A stretch of DNA of 34,958 nucleotides from contig JABMOW010000023.1 in the NCBI GenBank assembly GCA_013204025.1, forward strand, positions 1 through 34,958, written 5' to 3'. Each line of letters opens with the position of its first letter. Position 1 is the first letter of the stretch. The position numbers were made by a program, and so were the translations under genes. Below are positions 16,918 to 26,352 of the stretch, in pieces. The notes below the pieces were generated by a model. The model was given only the letters and a program-made list of their open reading frames with translations, did not search any database and had not been told where the DNA came from. The DNA comes from Fidelibacterota bacterium (GTDB lineage: Bacteria; Fidelibacterota; Marinisomatia; SCGC-AAA003-L08; JACNLC01).

Positions 16918-19900
16918 ATGCGATTCATAATTATAATTTTTATTATTGGACTGTCCTTCGCAAGTCAACATGCGAATATAAATCAACCATTTGAGATTAA
17001 ATCTCAAGTGAATAGTACAATCTCCATTTCATTTATGCTTCCCGATTCTACTATCCAACTAGATGGCCGTTTTTCCAAAATTAGTCCGAATCATTTATCG
17101 AGAACTACGGATGAGCAGAGTCCTGACCTGCCTGTATTTTCAAAAATGTACTTGATGAGTCCGGGTAAATCATATGAATTTGAGGTTATCATAAATCGAT
17201 CACACGATTTGACCGATATTATGCCCTTTCCGGCAAAACCATTAGACGATCCTGCTTCTCTGGATGTATCAAATTTCCAATATTCTGACAGGGATGGCGT
17301 ATTTCCTCAACAAATTTTAAAAACATCTGAACCTATGATCATGCGTGGTAACCATATCACGCAATTCAGTCTGATCCCTTTTCAGTATCATTTTGAAACT
17401 AATACCCTTACCGTGATCGATGAAGCAGAAATACGGATAACTGAAACCATTTCGACAGATCCTCAACCCACTAGAGCTCGATTAAGATCCAAGGCAATGG
17501 AGCCTCTTCTTTTTTCAATGGTGATCAACTATCTACCGGGCGATGAAGATGAGTATCAGCAGCCTTCCATCCTGTATATTTGTGGAGGAAATGCTATCAC
17601 CAATCCTCTATTTCAATCGTTATTGCAGTGGCGTCGTGAGCAGGGTTATGTGGTCTATACCGCAGAAATAAGTGAAATTGGATCCGATATACCAGATATC
17701 GAAAATTACATTCAAACGGCCTATGATACATTTTCGCCACCACCGGAATTCATCGCTTTAGTAGGGGATACGGGGGGCGCATTTGGAATTCCCACCTACT
17801 ATGAAAATTGGTCGATGTGTGGTTACAATGAACCTTGTTACGGTGAAGGAGATTACCCATACTCTCAATTAGAGGGAGATGATATTTTACCGGAAGTCTT
17901 TATCGGAAGGATTTCCGTGAGAAATAATACTTCTTTATCAATTGTATGTAACAAAACGATTAACTATGAAAAGGGACTCAACGCTGACGAAGGTTGGTTT
18001 GAAACAGCTTCTCTTGCTGCAAATCCGGATCTTTACGGTAACGGATTATCAATTGTTACGACTAACGAATACATTCGAGACCTAATGGAAGCCAACGGAG
18101 TAGAAGATGTGACTCTAAATATTCAACCCAATATGGCTGCGATTTCATATTGGATGAATAACCAATTAAGTCAGGGCACTTCTTATTTGAATTTTCGGGG
18201 ATTGTATGGTCCAGCTAGTTTTGACATCGATTTCATCATGAACGATTTGCAAACTAATACCATGTTACCACTGGTCATTTTCATAACCTGCGGAACCGGG
18301 AGTTTTGCATATGAAACTGCGGCACCCATTGAGCAATTTTTACGTTCAGGAACCAGCCCTGCAAACTATTCAGGAGGAGTAGCAGCCATTGGTACTGCCA
18401 CTTATGGAACTCATACCCCCTTTAATAACATTGTTGATATGGGCGTCTTTCATGGGATATATGCTCTGGGCGTAGAGACTGCCGGTGCAGCATTGGTAGC
18501 CGGAGAATTGGCACTGTTCAACACTTATCCTGACAATCCGGCGAATTATGTGAACATTTTTACGCATTGGAATAATCTGATGGGTGATCCTGCACTTCGT
18601 TTATGGACAGATACCCCCGGAGCACTTTTTGTTGACCATCCGCTAACTCTGATGCCGGGGAGCGATTATTTCACGATATCTGTTCAAGATTTTAACGACG
18701 CGCCAGTAACAAATGCCGTGGTTAGTCTATTACCCGAGAATTACCCATCAGCAGTAACGGCTATTACGGATGATGCAGGTGAAGCGCGAATACCGATTTT
18801 CGAAGATATGGCAGGAACTGCAAAAGCTACCATCACCAAACGAAATTATCTTCCATACCAAATGGATGTATTGATTTACCCCGAGGGTACAATTGTTGAA
18901 TTAGCATCTCCGGTTAATATCGACGATCAGAGCAGCGGAAATGGCAATGGATCATTGGATCCCGGAGAGACAGCTCAATTAACGGCAACATTTATGGTTA
19001 GTGGTGGTGATTTACCAAATGGTGGAGAGATTTTAATTACTGGTACAATGGTAGAGATTTTGGAAAATACTTGTTCGTTTCCAGCGGTAAGTGATGGAGG
19101 TAGCATTTCATGCAGTTTCGGATTGATAGTCTCACCTGAAGCATCCTTTGACACTGATATCCAATTGACTGCTCACATAGATGATTTGACTGGTAATGCC
19201 TGGGAAATTCTGATTCCTGTTAATATTAGCGGCTGTCAATTGCATTTGACTGAAACTCAAACCTTTACCTCAAATGATCTTATCCCAGGTTCGGAAGTTA
19301 CGCTCAACCTGTCTCTCGAAAATATTGGGATATTTGAAAGCGGTTTAATTACAGGTGAACTTTATTCCGCTGATGAAAATGCTGTCATTATTTTATCAGG
19401 AAACATTGAATTTAACTCAATATTTCCCGGAATGGATGGGGAATCAACAATTGATCCGGTTATTTGGATACCGGACTATGCAATCTGGGGTTCGTCTGTG
19501 GATCTCCAATTATCACTGGAAACTGAAACAGGCGCTATTGTTAATCTGACGATACCTGTTAATTTAAGTGAAAGTACGATTGCCGAACCTGTCGGTCCAG
19601 ACGACTACGGGTATTACATTTATGGGAATGAAGATAGATACAGTTTGGTAGCCGATTATCTTTGGATGGAAATAGACCCTGAATACGGCGGATATGGGAC
19701 ACCCCTTCAAATGATTGATTGTGGTGAAGGGATTCCTTACGATCAGGACGCAATTGAAATTGATCTTCCATTCATATTTCAGTTTTACGGTGAAGAATAT
19801 TCTTCGATAAGTGTGAGTACCAATGGATGGTTATCCTTTGGTAGCACTGATCTCGTCTCATTTAGAAATACGCCTGTCCCTGGTGCTGGAGGACCTTCTC

Positions 19901-22029
19901 CGATGGTAGCAGTTTTCTGGGATGATTTGATAACTTTGGGTGAAAATGGCGGATGCAATGGACAGCCTTTTGGTGATCTGTTTTATTATGAAGATCCTTC
20001 AGGTCGGTATATGATTGTTGAATGGTCGGATGTGAGAACTGCTCAAAATAATGACATTGAATCTTTTCAGGTGATCCTTTATAATACAAGTGATCTGACT
20101 CCTACTGGTGATGGAGAATTGCAATTTCAATATAAAGTATTTAACAATACTTCAAACGGACAGTACTTGCCTGGGTATAACGGGCTCATCCATGGTTCAT
20201 ATTCTACGATTGGACTGGAAGATCATACTGAGTCTGGAGGATTACAATACTCATTCAATAATATTTATGACGAGTTGGGTGAACCTCTTCAAAATGAATC
20301 ATCATTGTTTATTACGACTCGGTATCCGCAAAACTTGTTCACTGCGGGCACTACCATCGGTGTCCCTCCATTGACAGTTATTTTTGAAGCGAGTGATACC
20401 GGAGGAGATATCGTCCATGAATGGGATGTGGATGGTGATGATATCATTGATGGTACTGGAGATGTTTTTGAGTGGACATATGAAGATTACGGACATTACA
20501 CAGTAACCATGAATCAGATACAAGATGGACTATCACAATCAGAATATCAGCTTAATTATATCCATGTGGTATCCACGGGTTGTACCGATCCAATCGCAGA
20601 AAATTATGATCCGTCAGCGGAATTTAATGATGGTTCCTGTATGTATATTTACGGATGCCTTGACCCCTCTGCCGCCAATTATAATGATTCTGCTACAATG
20701 GACAGCGAAAACTGCTTCTATATGCCATATGTTGAATTCGAAGTACCAGGCATTTATTTTAATGCTTATTTTGGATCTGATGTGGATTTAGAAGGTGATT
20801 TAGCCGTAGTTGGGGCATATAATGACTCAACGGGTGGAATGATGTCAACTGGTGCAGCTTACATTTTCAAAAGAGATTCAGGAGGAATTTGGGATTTGGT
20901 CACAAAGCTCACTGCCTTTGATTCAGGATTAATGGATTATTATGGATTTTCGGTGGATATCAGCGGTGATCGGGTTGCTATTGGGTCGTATCAAGATGAC
21001 AACGAAAGAGGAATTAATGTGGGAGCTGTTTACGTCTATCGCGAGGATGATTCGGGGGTATGGAGTTTAGAGGAAAAAATCGTTCCGTTTGATGGTGAAT
21101 TAAGCGACAATTTTGGATATGCTGTCAAGTTGAAAGGAAATCACCTCACATCCACATCACGAAAAGATGATATTGACGGAAATTCAAATCAAGGTTCCGT
21201 CTATTTCTATCAATATTCTGACATGAATGGTTGGGAAATGATCCAATATGTGACTCCGGTGGATGGCGATGGTGGTGATTCATTTGGTCATGATATGGAT
21301 ATTAATGATCAGTTCTTTCTCGTTAGTTCACCTTTAGCAGACACAGACGGACAAGTTAATACTGGGAAAGTCTATCTTTACGAGAATGACGGATCAACCC
21401 CATGGGTTCCGATAGTAACCATTTTACCGATAGATGTTCTTCCGCAGGACCAATTTGGAGCATCTGTGTCTATATCGGATAATTACATGGTAATGGGCTC
21501 CCCCAATGATGATAATAACGATCTACAAAATTCAGGCTCCGTGTACATTTACCGAAATCTAAACGGTACATGGATTTTTGATGATTTTTTGACAGATGAA
21601 ACCGGAGATATAAACGAAAATTTTGGAAAAAATCTGGCTATTGGCGGGGATTACATTTCAATTCATGGTGGAAACAAAGTCATCCTATACCATCGAGAAA
21701 GTAATGGACTATGGCAAAAAACATCAGGGTTTGAGTCACCTGTTGTCGGCCCGATGATTATTAATGAGAATCGCATCATTACCGGGAATATGATCAGCAA
21801 TAGTGCTCGTATTTATCTCTTGGATGAATGGGACGACTGGTTAACAACAGCGGTACCTGGTGATTTAAATGACGATACCCAAATTGATGTCCTAGACGTT
21901 GTAATAATGGTTGCTTATATTATGGGGAATATTGAGTTGTCCGGGAATCAACTTATTTCAGCTGAGTTATCCGGTGACGGAATAATTGATGTTCTGGATA
22001 TTGTTATTCTCGTGGAACTGATTCTTTGA
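16918..22029 (+). CDS. Giant secreted gingipain-like (C25) protein with beta-propeller and dockerin-like tail
   Basis: A 1703-residue secreted protein. Parts in order: signal peptide (1-17); propeptide-like region (to about 190); Peptidase_C25 (gingipain) domain (about 215-565) with Cys458 in ITCGTGSF; Ig-like/beta-sandwich modules (570-885); a nidogen-like/jelly-roll region with STNGWLSFG (about 890-1130); a PKD domain (1139-1219); two Cys-containing TxNYDPSA-type repeats (1220-1272); seven FG-GAP-like blades forming a probable integrin-type propeller (about 1283-1641); and a C-terminal dockerin-like pair with calcium-loop Asp/Asn residues (1644-1703). The catalytic His expected in 'NYxGHG' is missing (NFRGLYG, 425-431), so peptidase activity is doubtful. 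ATG 16918 is chosen; TTG 16912 is closer to AAAGGA (16902-16907) and remains possible. Confidence 0.88.
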   Translation: MRFIIIIFIIGLSFASQHANINQPFEIKSQVNSTISISFMLPDSTIQLDGRFSKISPNHLSRTTDEQSPDLPVFSKMYLMSPGKSYEFEVIINRSHDLTDIMPFPAKPLDDPASLDVSNFQYSDRDGVFPQQILKTSEPMIMRGNHITQFSLIPFQYHFETNTLTVIDEAEIRITETISTDPQPTRARLRSKAMEPLLFSMVINYLPGDEDEYQQPSILYICGGNAITNPLFQSLLQWRREQGYVVYTAEISEIGSDIPDIENYIQTAYDTFSPPPEFIALVGDTGGAFGIPTYYENWSMCGYNEPCYGEGDYPYSQLEGDDILPEVFIGRISVRNNTSLSIVCNKTINYEKGLNADEGWFETASLAANPDLYGNGLSIVTTNEYIRDLMEANGVEDVTLNIQPNMAAISYWMNNQLSQGTSYLNFRGLYGPASFDIDFIMNDLQTNTMLPLVIFITCGTGSFAYETAAPIEQFLRSGTSPANYSGGVAAIGTATYGTHTPFNNIVDMGVFHGIYALGVETAGAALVAGELALFNTYPDNPANYVNIFTHWNNLMGDPALRLWTDTPGALFVDHPLTLMPGSDYFTISVQDFNDAPVTNAVVSLLPENYPSAVTAITDDAGEARIPIFEDMAGTAKATITKRNYLPYQMDVLIYPEGTIVELASPVNIDDQSSGNGNGSLDPGETAQLTATFMVSGGDLPNGGEILITGTMVEILENTCSFPAVSDGGSISCSFGLIVSPEASFDTDIQLTAHIDDLTGNAWEILIPVNISGCQLHLTETQTFTSNDLIPGSEVTLNLSLENIGIFESGLITGELYSADENAVIILSGNIEFNSIFPGMDGESTIDPVIWIPDYAIWGSSVDLQLSLETETGAIVNLTIPVNLSESTIAEPVGPDDYGYYIYGNEDRYSLVADYLWMEIDPEYGGYGTPLQMIDCGEGIPYDQDAIEIDLPFIFQFYGEEYSSISVSTNGWLSFGSTDLVSFRNTPVPGAGGPSPMVAVFWDDLITLGENGGCNGQPFGDLFYYEDPSGRYMIVEWSDVRTAQNNDIESFQVILYNTSDLTPTGDGELQFQYKVFNNTSNGQYLPGYNGLIHGSYSTIGLEDHTESGGLQYSFNNIYDELGEPLQNESSLFITTRYPQNLFTAGTTIGVPPLTVIFEASDTGGDIVHEWDVDGDDIIDGTGDVFEWTYEDYGHYTVTMNQIQDGLSQSEYQLNYIHVVSTGCTDPIAENYDPSAEFNDGSCMYIYGCLDPSAANYNDSATMDSENCFYMPYVEFEVPGIYFNAYFGSDVDLEGDLAVVGAYNDSTGGMMSTGAAYIFKRDSGGIWDLVTKLTAFDSGLMDYYGFSVDISGDRVAIGSYQDDNERGINVGAVYVYREDDSGVWSLEEKIVPFDGELSDNFGYAVKLKGNHLTSTSRKDDIDGNSNQGSVYFYQYSDMNGWEMIQYVTPVDGDGGDSFGHDMDINDQFFLVSSPLADTDGQVNTGKVYLYENDGSTPWVPIVTILPIDVLPQDQFGASVSISDNYMVMGSPNDDNNDLQNSGSVYIYRNLNGTWIFDDFLTDETGDINENFGKNLAIGGDYISIHGGNKVILYHRESNGLWQKTSGFESPVVGPMIINENRIITGNMISNSARIYLLDEWDDWLTTAVPGDLNDDTQIDVLDVVIMVAYIMGNIELSGNQLISAELSGDGIIDVLDIVILVELIL

Positions 22030-22053
22030 TGAAACAATAAAATCAGATAATAT

Positions 22054-23493
22054 TTATTCGATTACTGTTTTATTCTCAAAATCAAATAAGGTCATTTTTC
22101 GCAATTGGTAATAAGCAACCCAGTAGTCTTTCAGAGTCTGGTAATATTGACGATGGGTGGCATCCAATCCATTTTGGGCTAAAAATAGTGTTGTAACGTC
22201 TGTCTTTCCAATAAGATACCTTTCCTTCGCAACTTTAAATTGTTGCACAGCAATTGAATCCGAGATGGTAGCCACTTTTAACTGAGCCTCCAATAGCTGG
22301 AACTCCTTCACCTGATATTTTATATTCTGCTCAAATTCTGTCTCAAATAATTCGGCAGATATATCTGTTTTGGCTTTATTTTCTTCCGCCGCCAATAAAT
22401 CCATTTCATTTTTTGATCGGGTTATGGGAATTTCAAACCCAATAGAGAAGAATTCGCTGTCCAATGGTTTTTTGTATAGATCACCTACATTCTGTGCAGT
22501 CTGGTTGTACCCAACTCTTGCCGTCATATCTGCAGATAACCATTGATTCTTTTTAGCAATCTGGACTGCTTGTTCAGATTCTAATTTTTGGACCTGCCAT
22601 GAGATCAGGCTGCTTCCATTACGTTTCGCTAATGCAATGGCAGTTTCTGGTTTAATATTGAAATTTTCCAGTTTTTCAGGCAAAATGATTATGAACTCAT
22701 CTTTTTCATAAAACCCGATTAATGATTTAAATTTTTCATAATTGCGTTCGTAATTCAACTTGTTTCGATGATAATTATTTTGTGAATTCATCACAGCCAA
22801 TTCAGATTGAAGGAGTTCATTTTCAGCTATTTTCCCAACTGAATATCTGCCTTGTGAAATCCGATAAATCGTATCATTCACGGTAACATTAAACTCAGAG
22901 TTTCGAAGTAGCTGTTCCGAAATATACAGATCGAAAAAACTGGACGTGATCATCACAGCCAAATTTTCTTTATTTTCCACATACTGTTTTTTAGCAATCG
23001 TTATTTCAAGGGATTCAACATTTTTAGCCCCCTTCAAGTGATTGTATTGAAACAACGGTTGGGTGTATCCCAGAACCAGGGGAGAGGCACGCCAATTGTA
23101 CGTATGGGTATCCCCAAACGCATCTTCTCTGCTGATATTACTTGAGGCAAAAATATTTCCACCGGTAGCTACGATATTTTGTGAAAGTTTCAGGTTGATA
23201 TTGGAAGAAGAGTGGCTTTGCATATGAAATTCGTAACTTCCGTCTGGTTGAAGGATCCGATTTATTGACCGGTCCAATTCGGGAATGCTTCCATTCAAAA
23301 TGATCTGTGGTGACAATCCTGCACGGTATGCTTGATAACTCCAATGGTCTGCCTGATATCCATGGTGAAGGATTTTCGCATCCTGACCATTGGTGAGGCC
23401 AACTTGGATACAATCCTTCAGAGATAATTCTTTTTTTTCACCAAACGTGAATGCAATGAAAAATGTTATGGTTAATAATCCCAGTTTATTCAT
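22054..23493 (-). CDS. TolC-family outer membrane efflux protein
   Basis: A 479-residue outer-membrane channel for a tripartite exporter. A signal peptide (about 1-18) is followed by LSLKDCIQVGLTNGQDAKIL, the usual TolC start; two repeats of beta-strand and long helices follow, with TQPLFQYNH marking the first barrel strand region and SIGFEIPITRSKNEMD the second. The end, VAKERYLIGKTDVTTLFLAQNGLDATHRQYY (in parts), is the typical final helix. It is the last gene of a three-gene minus-strand operon, 30 bases after the permease gene, and converges with the giant secreted-protein gene, 24 bases apart. Confidence 0.9.
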   Translation of the reverse strand: MNKLGLLTITFFIAFTFGEKKELSLKDCIQVGLTNGQDAKILHHGYQADHWSYQAYRAGLSPQIILNGSIPELDRSINRILQPDGSYEFHMQSHSSSNINLKLSQNIVATGGNIFASSNISREDAFGDTHTYNWRASPLVLGYTQPLFQYNHLKGAKNVESLEITIAKKQYVENKENLAVMITSSFFDLYISEQLLRNSEFNVTVNDTIYRISQGRYSVGKIAENELLQSELAVMNSQNNYHRNKLNYERNYEKFKSLIGFYEKDEFIIILPEKLENFNIKPETAIALAKRNGSSLISWQVQKLESEQAVQIAKKNQWLSADMTARVGYNQTAQNVGDLYKKPLDSEFFSIGFEIPITRSKNEMDLLAAEENKAKTDISAELFETEFEQNIKYQVKEFQLLEAQLKVATISDSIAVQQFKVAKERYLIGKTDVTTLFLAQNGLDATHRQYYQTLKDYWVAYYQLRKMTLFDFENKTVIE

Positions 23494-23523
23494 CAGATAT
23501 CCTGTTCTGTTAATTCAAATAAT

Positions 23524-24897
23524 TTATTCATAGCGGAGGAGAGCCACTGGATCCTGCAAGGCAGCTTTCCGGGCGGGGTAGATGCCAAAAACCAGACCTA
23601 CCGCCACAGATACAATGAATGAAATGATGACGGAAGAATAGGTAATAATGGTGGTAATTCCTGTGGATTTTTCTATCCCTGTGCTCAGAATGATACCAAG
23701 TAAAATCCCGATGCATCCTCCAGTGATGGTGATGATAACAGCTTCAGCAACAAATTGCATGGAGATATCTTGTCTTGTGGCACCGATGGATTGTCGGATA
23801 CCAATCTCTTTAAACCGATCTAGGACAGACGCCAACATGATATTCATTACTCCGATTCCCCCTACAAGTAATGAAATAGAAGCGATTGCTCCCAGAACAA
23901 TATTGAAAAGCCGCTTGGCTTTTTGTTCCTGTTGAATTAATTGTTCCGGAATTGAAATTTCAAAATCGATCACTTTATAATGGCGGCGTTCCAGCATCCG
24001 TTTGATGACTTCTGAAATCATGGAAATATGTTTATTATCAGCCACGTGGACTACAATTTGATCCAACTGATGATAATTTTCATCCACTGAACTTTGTTCC
24101 TCGTCTGCTTCTATGCTAAAAAATCTTGATCCTCTTGACATTGTCATGACTTTTTCAGGTGTGACAAGACCGCGGTGTTTATATCGAATTAACATTGCAC
24201 TGATCGGCGTGTAAATATCCATATTATAGTCACGGATGCCCAGAGATTTTATGTTTTCCGACGTGATGTTCTGTTTAGTCAAAACGCCGATGACTGTTAG
24301 CCACAATTTGCCGCATTTTATCTGTTTGCCGATAGGGTCTTCGCCTGTGAAGAATTTCGTCTGAATTTCGGATCCGATAATGCAGACTGGTAGGGCATCC
24401 TTAAAATGAGTATATGAAAAATAACTTCCCATTTTTAGAGAGTTTTCACGGATAGCCCAATAGTTTTGATCAATCCCCACCAATTTTGCAGATCGTCTCA
24501 ATCCGGAATGGATGACTGTGGTTTCTATAATTATCTCGGGACTGACAAAATCTACATGTGGAATAATGCTTTCAATACTGGCAGCATCTGCAAGTGTCAA
24601 ACCGGGAGAGTAATGTTTTTTATCAGACTTTGCAAGGTCATCCTCATTAATAGATTCTTCCACTTGTTTAACAGCGGGAGTGATAATAATATTATTAGAA
24701 CCCAATAATTTCAATTGATCAAGAATTGTTGTTTCTGCGCCCTTTCCGATGGCAAGCATTGTAATAACGGATGCCACACCAAAAATGATACCTAAAGACG
24801 TCAGTAATCCTCTGATTTTATTATCCAAAATAGCATCCGATGCGATGATGATATTGGTTAGATACTTGTCGATAGTTTTAATTAGCGGTTTTTCCAT
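23524..24897 (-). CDS. MacB-type ABC transporter permease (FtsX fold)
   Basis: A 457-residue inner-membrane permease. An N-terminal membrane segment follows the family motif KIRGLLTSLGIIFGVASVI (about 28-46). A periplasmic MacB_PCD domain (about 55-330) comes next, then three C-terminal segments with GGIGVMNIMLASVLDRFKEIGIRQSIGA (about 345-372, in parts) and GIYPARKAALQDPVALLRYE-like end. Unlike MacB itself it has no fused ATP-binding domain, so it needs a separate ATPase, and none lies in the operon. Its partners are HlyD upstream and TolC downstream. The substrate (peptide, drug, lipid) cannot be read from the sequence. Confidence 0.9.
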   Translation of the reverse strand: MEKPLIKTIDKYLTNIIIASDAILDNKIRGLLTSLGIIFGVASVITMLAIGKGAETTILDQLKLLGSNNIIITPAVKQVEESINEDDLAKSDKKHYSPGLTLADAASIESIIPHVDFVSPEIIIETTVIHSGLRRSAKLVGIDQNYWAIRENSLKMGSYFSYTHFKDALPVCIIGSEIQTKFFTGEDPIGKQIKCGKLWLTVIGVLTKQNITSENIKSLGIRDYNMDIYTPISAMLIRYKHRGLVTPEKVMTMSRGSRFFSIEADEEQSSVDENYHQLDQIVVHVADNKHISMISEVIKRMLERRHYKVIDFEISIPEQLIQQEQKAKRLFNIVLGAIASISLLVGGIGVMNIMLASVLDRFKEIGIRQSIGATRQDISMQFVAEAVIITITGGCIGILLGIILSTGIEKSTGITTIITYSSVIISFIVSVAVGLVFGIYPARKAALQDPVALLRYE

Positions 24898-24950
24898 GAG
24901 TAATTATAACGATGAAATAATACTGTAGGGGCTTCTAAAAATTTGATTCA

Positions 24951-26192
24951 TCATCTGGGAAGGAAATTGAGTTCATCTGCATTATCCGGGGCAGATAAAT
25001 AAATATGATCCTCACGAGCTAATCCATCTTTAATAACAGCAAAGTTATCATTGATAACTCCAAGATCTATAATCAGCTTAACGGCACCAGCACTGGATTT
25101 TTTATAAACATAGCTTACTGAATCCTGATGAAAAATACATTCAAGGGGGATGTAAAGGACTGAGTCCAGTTTTTCTACGATAATCGTATTTGCAGTTGTC
25201 ATTGAGGGTAGGAGAGTTGAATCAGATTCATCGATTTCAACGACTACCTCGAATACCTTCGAATCGGAATTGGGCTGTTTTTCTCCCATATTTGCAACGT
25301 TTGTCACGGTGCCGTGAAGTACTTTTCCCTGGTTTGCATCCATTGTCACGATCACTGTCTGATTCAGTTTTATTTTTTGGATATCCACTTCATTCACATA
25401 CGTGATAGATTCCATCATTGACAGGTCAGGGAGTGTAGCAACTACTGGATCCCAAGTGCTGATGGTCGAACCCACGACCTTTTTCTTTCCGTTCCATTCC
25501 TTTGCGTAGATCACGATGCCATTTTCCGGTGCATGGATTTTAAATCCCGTTGAAACTTCCAATTGTAAATCATATTGCCGCTGTTCTTTTGCCAAATCGG
25601 CCTCAACAATTTTGATCTTTTCGATTGCCTGCTGAACTTTCGTCTGATAATTTTCTTTAGCTTGCTCAAGGCTTCTCACTGCTTTTTCCAGATTGATCTC
25701 TGCTTGTCGTTGAATAGCTGGCGCTTCAAATTTTGCCTGATCCATTTGAAGCTGCATCTGTTCCAGGTTATACCCCAAATTGGTTATTTCGTTTCTTGCC
25801 TGAGAAAGAGTGAGTGTTGAATCTAACTTTGCTTGTACCAATTGAGAGGTGAGCTTGTCCAGATTGAGTTCGGTTTCTTCCATATTGCTGGTAAGCTCGG
25901 ATCGATCAAGTTCTGCCACATAATCGCCAGCTTTTACGACGGTTCCTTCATCAACCAAGTCAGTAATTTTCATATTCCATATCCTGGCCATTCTGGCTTT
26001 AGATGGTCCACGGATTTCAGTAGAGTTCTTTGCCTGCAATTCTCCGGTCGTGGTTACCGAGACAATGAATTCACCAAATTCAGGCTGCAATAAAATGTCG
26101 TCTGCTACGGTAGACGATGATTTTTGGATATTCCAAAATATTAATAGAATTACCAATGCCGGGATTGCCAGCCAAAACCATTTTTTATTCAT
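24951..26192 (-). CDS. HlyD/MacA-type periplasmic adaptor (membrane fusion) protein
   Basis: A 413-residue adaptor bridging the permease and TolC. An N-terminal anchor (about 5-21) is followed by a split lipoyl domain (VTTTGELQAKN, VVKAGDYVAELD; and FKIHAPENGIVIYAKEWNG), a long coiled-coil hairpin (about 98-205) and a beta-barrel plus membrane-proximal domain to the end. It is the first gene of the minus-strand export operon and is transcribed away from the nucleotidase gene. The permease gene starts 53 bases after its stop. Confidence 0.92.
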   Translation of the reverse strand: MNKKWFWLAIPALVILLIFWNIQKSSSTVADDILLQPEFGEFIVSVTTTGELQAKNSTEIRGPSKARMARIWNMKITDLVDEGTVVKAGDYVAELDRSELTSNMEETELNLDKLTSQLVQAKLDSTLTLSQARNEITNLGYNLEQMQLQMDQAKFEAPAIQRQAEINLEKAVRSLEQAKENYQTKVQQAIEKIKIVEADLAKEQRQYDLQLEVSTGFKIHAPENGIVIYAKEWNGKKKVVGSTISTWDPVVATLPDLSMMESITYVNEVDIQKIKLNQTVIVTMDANQGKVLHGTVTNVANMGEKQPNSDSKVFEVVVEIDESDSTLLPSMTTANTIIVEKLDSVLYIPLECIFHQDSVSYVYKKSSAGAVKLIIDLGVINDNFAVIKDGLAREDHIYLSAPDNADELNFLPR

Positions 26193-26352
26193 GATGAATT
26201 CCTAAAAGAGTGAAAAAATATTAACAAAGTAACAGAAAAATTCATATTATTGTTTCCAATAATTTACTATTTTCATGGTAATAAACACTGTCACGGTTTT
26301 CCACGATATGACCTTAGATTTCAACTTGAAAATAAAAACCAATAAGGACATT
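26193..26352. promoter_or_regulatory. Divergent promoter region between exporter operon and nucleotidase gene
   Basis: This 160-base AT-rich gap separates two divergent starts, so it should carry at least two promoters. I see no strong sigma-70 pair. On the minus strand, CTGTTACTTTG near 26221-26236 partly resembles the Bacteroidota -7 element (TAnnTTTG), one base off. On the plus strand TACTAT at 26265-26270 follows a poor -35 TTCATA at 26241-26246. Treat these as suggestions only. Confidence 0.3.
26344..26348 (+). promoter_or_regulatory. Shine-Dalgarno sequence fixing the start at 26353
   Basis: AAGGA at 26344-26348 lies 4 bases before ATG 26353. Starting there puts a normal signal peptide at the N-terminus; the two upstream in-frame ATGs (26275, 26308) would add a charged stretch in front of it. 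Confidence 0.65.

Noticed and set aside
22036..22074. Imperfect inverted repeat (AATAAAATCAG ... CTGTTTTATT) at the convergent end of the giant gene and tolC-like gene
   Set aside because: The loop is 18 bases, there is a bulge, the arms are nearly all A/T, and one arm lies inside the tolC-like coding end; too weak to call a bidirectional terminator.
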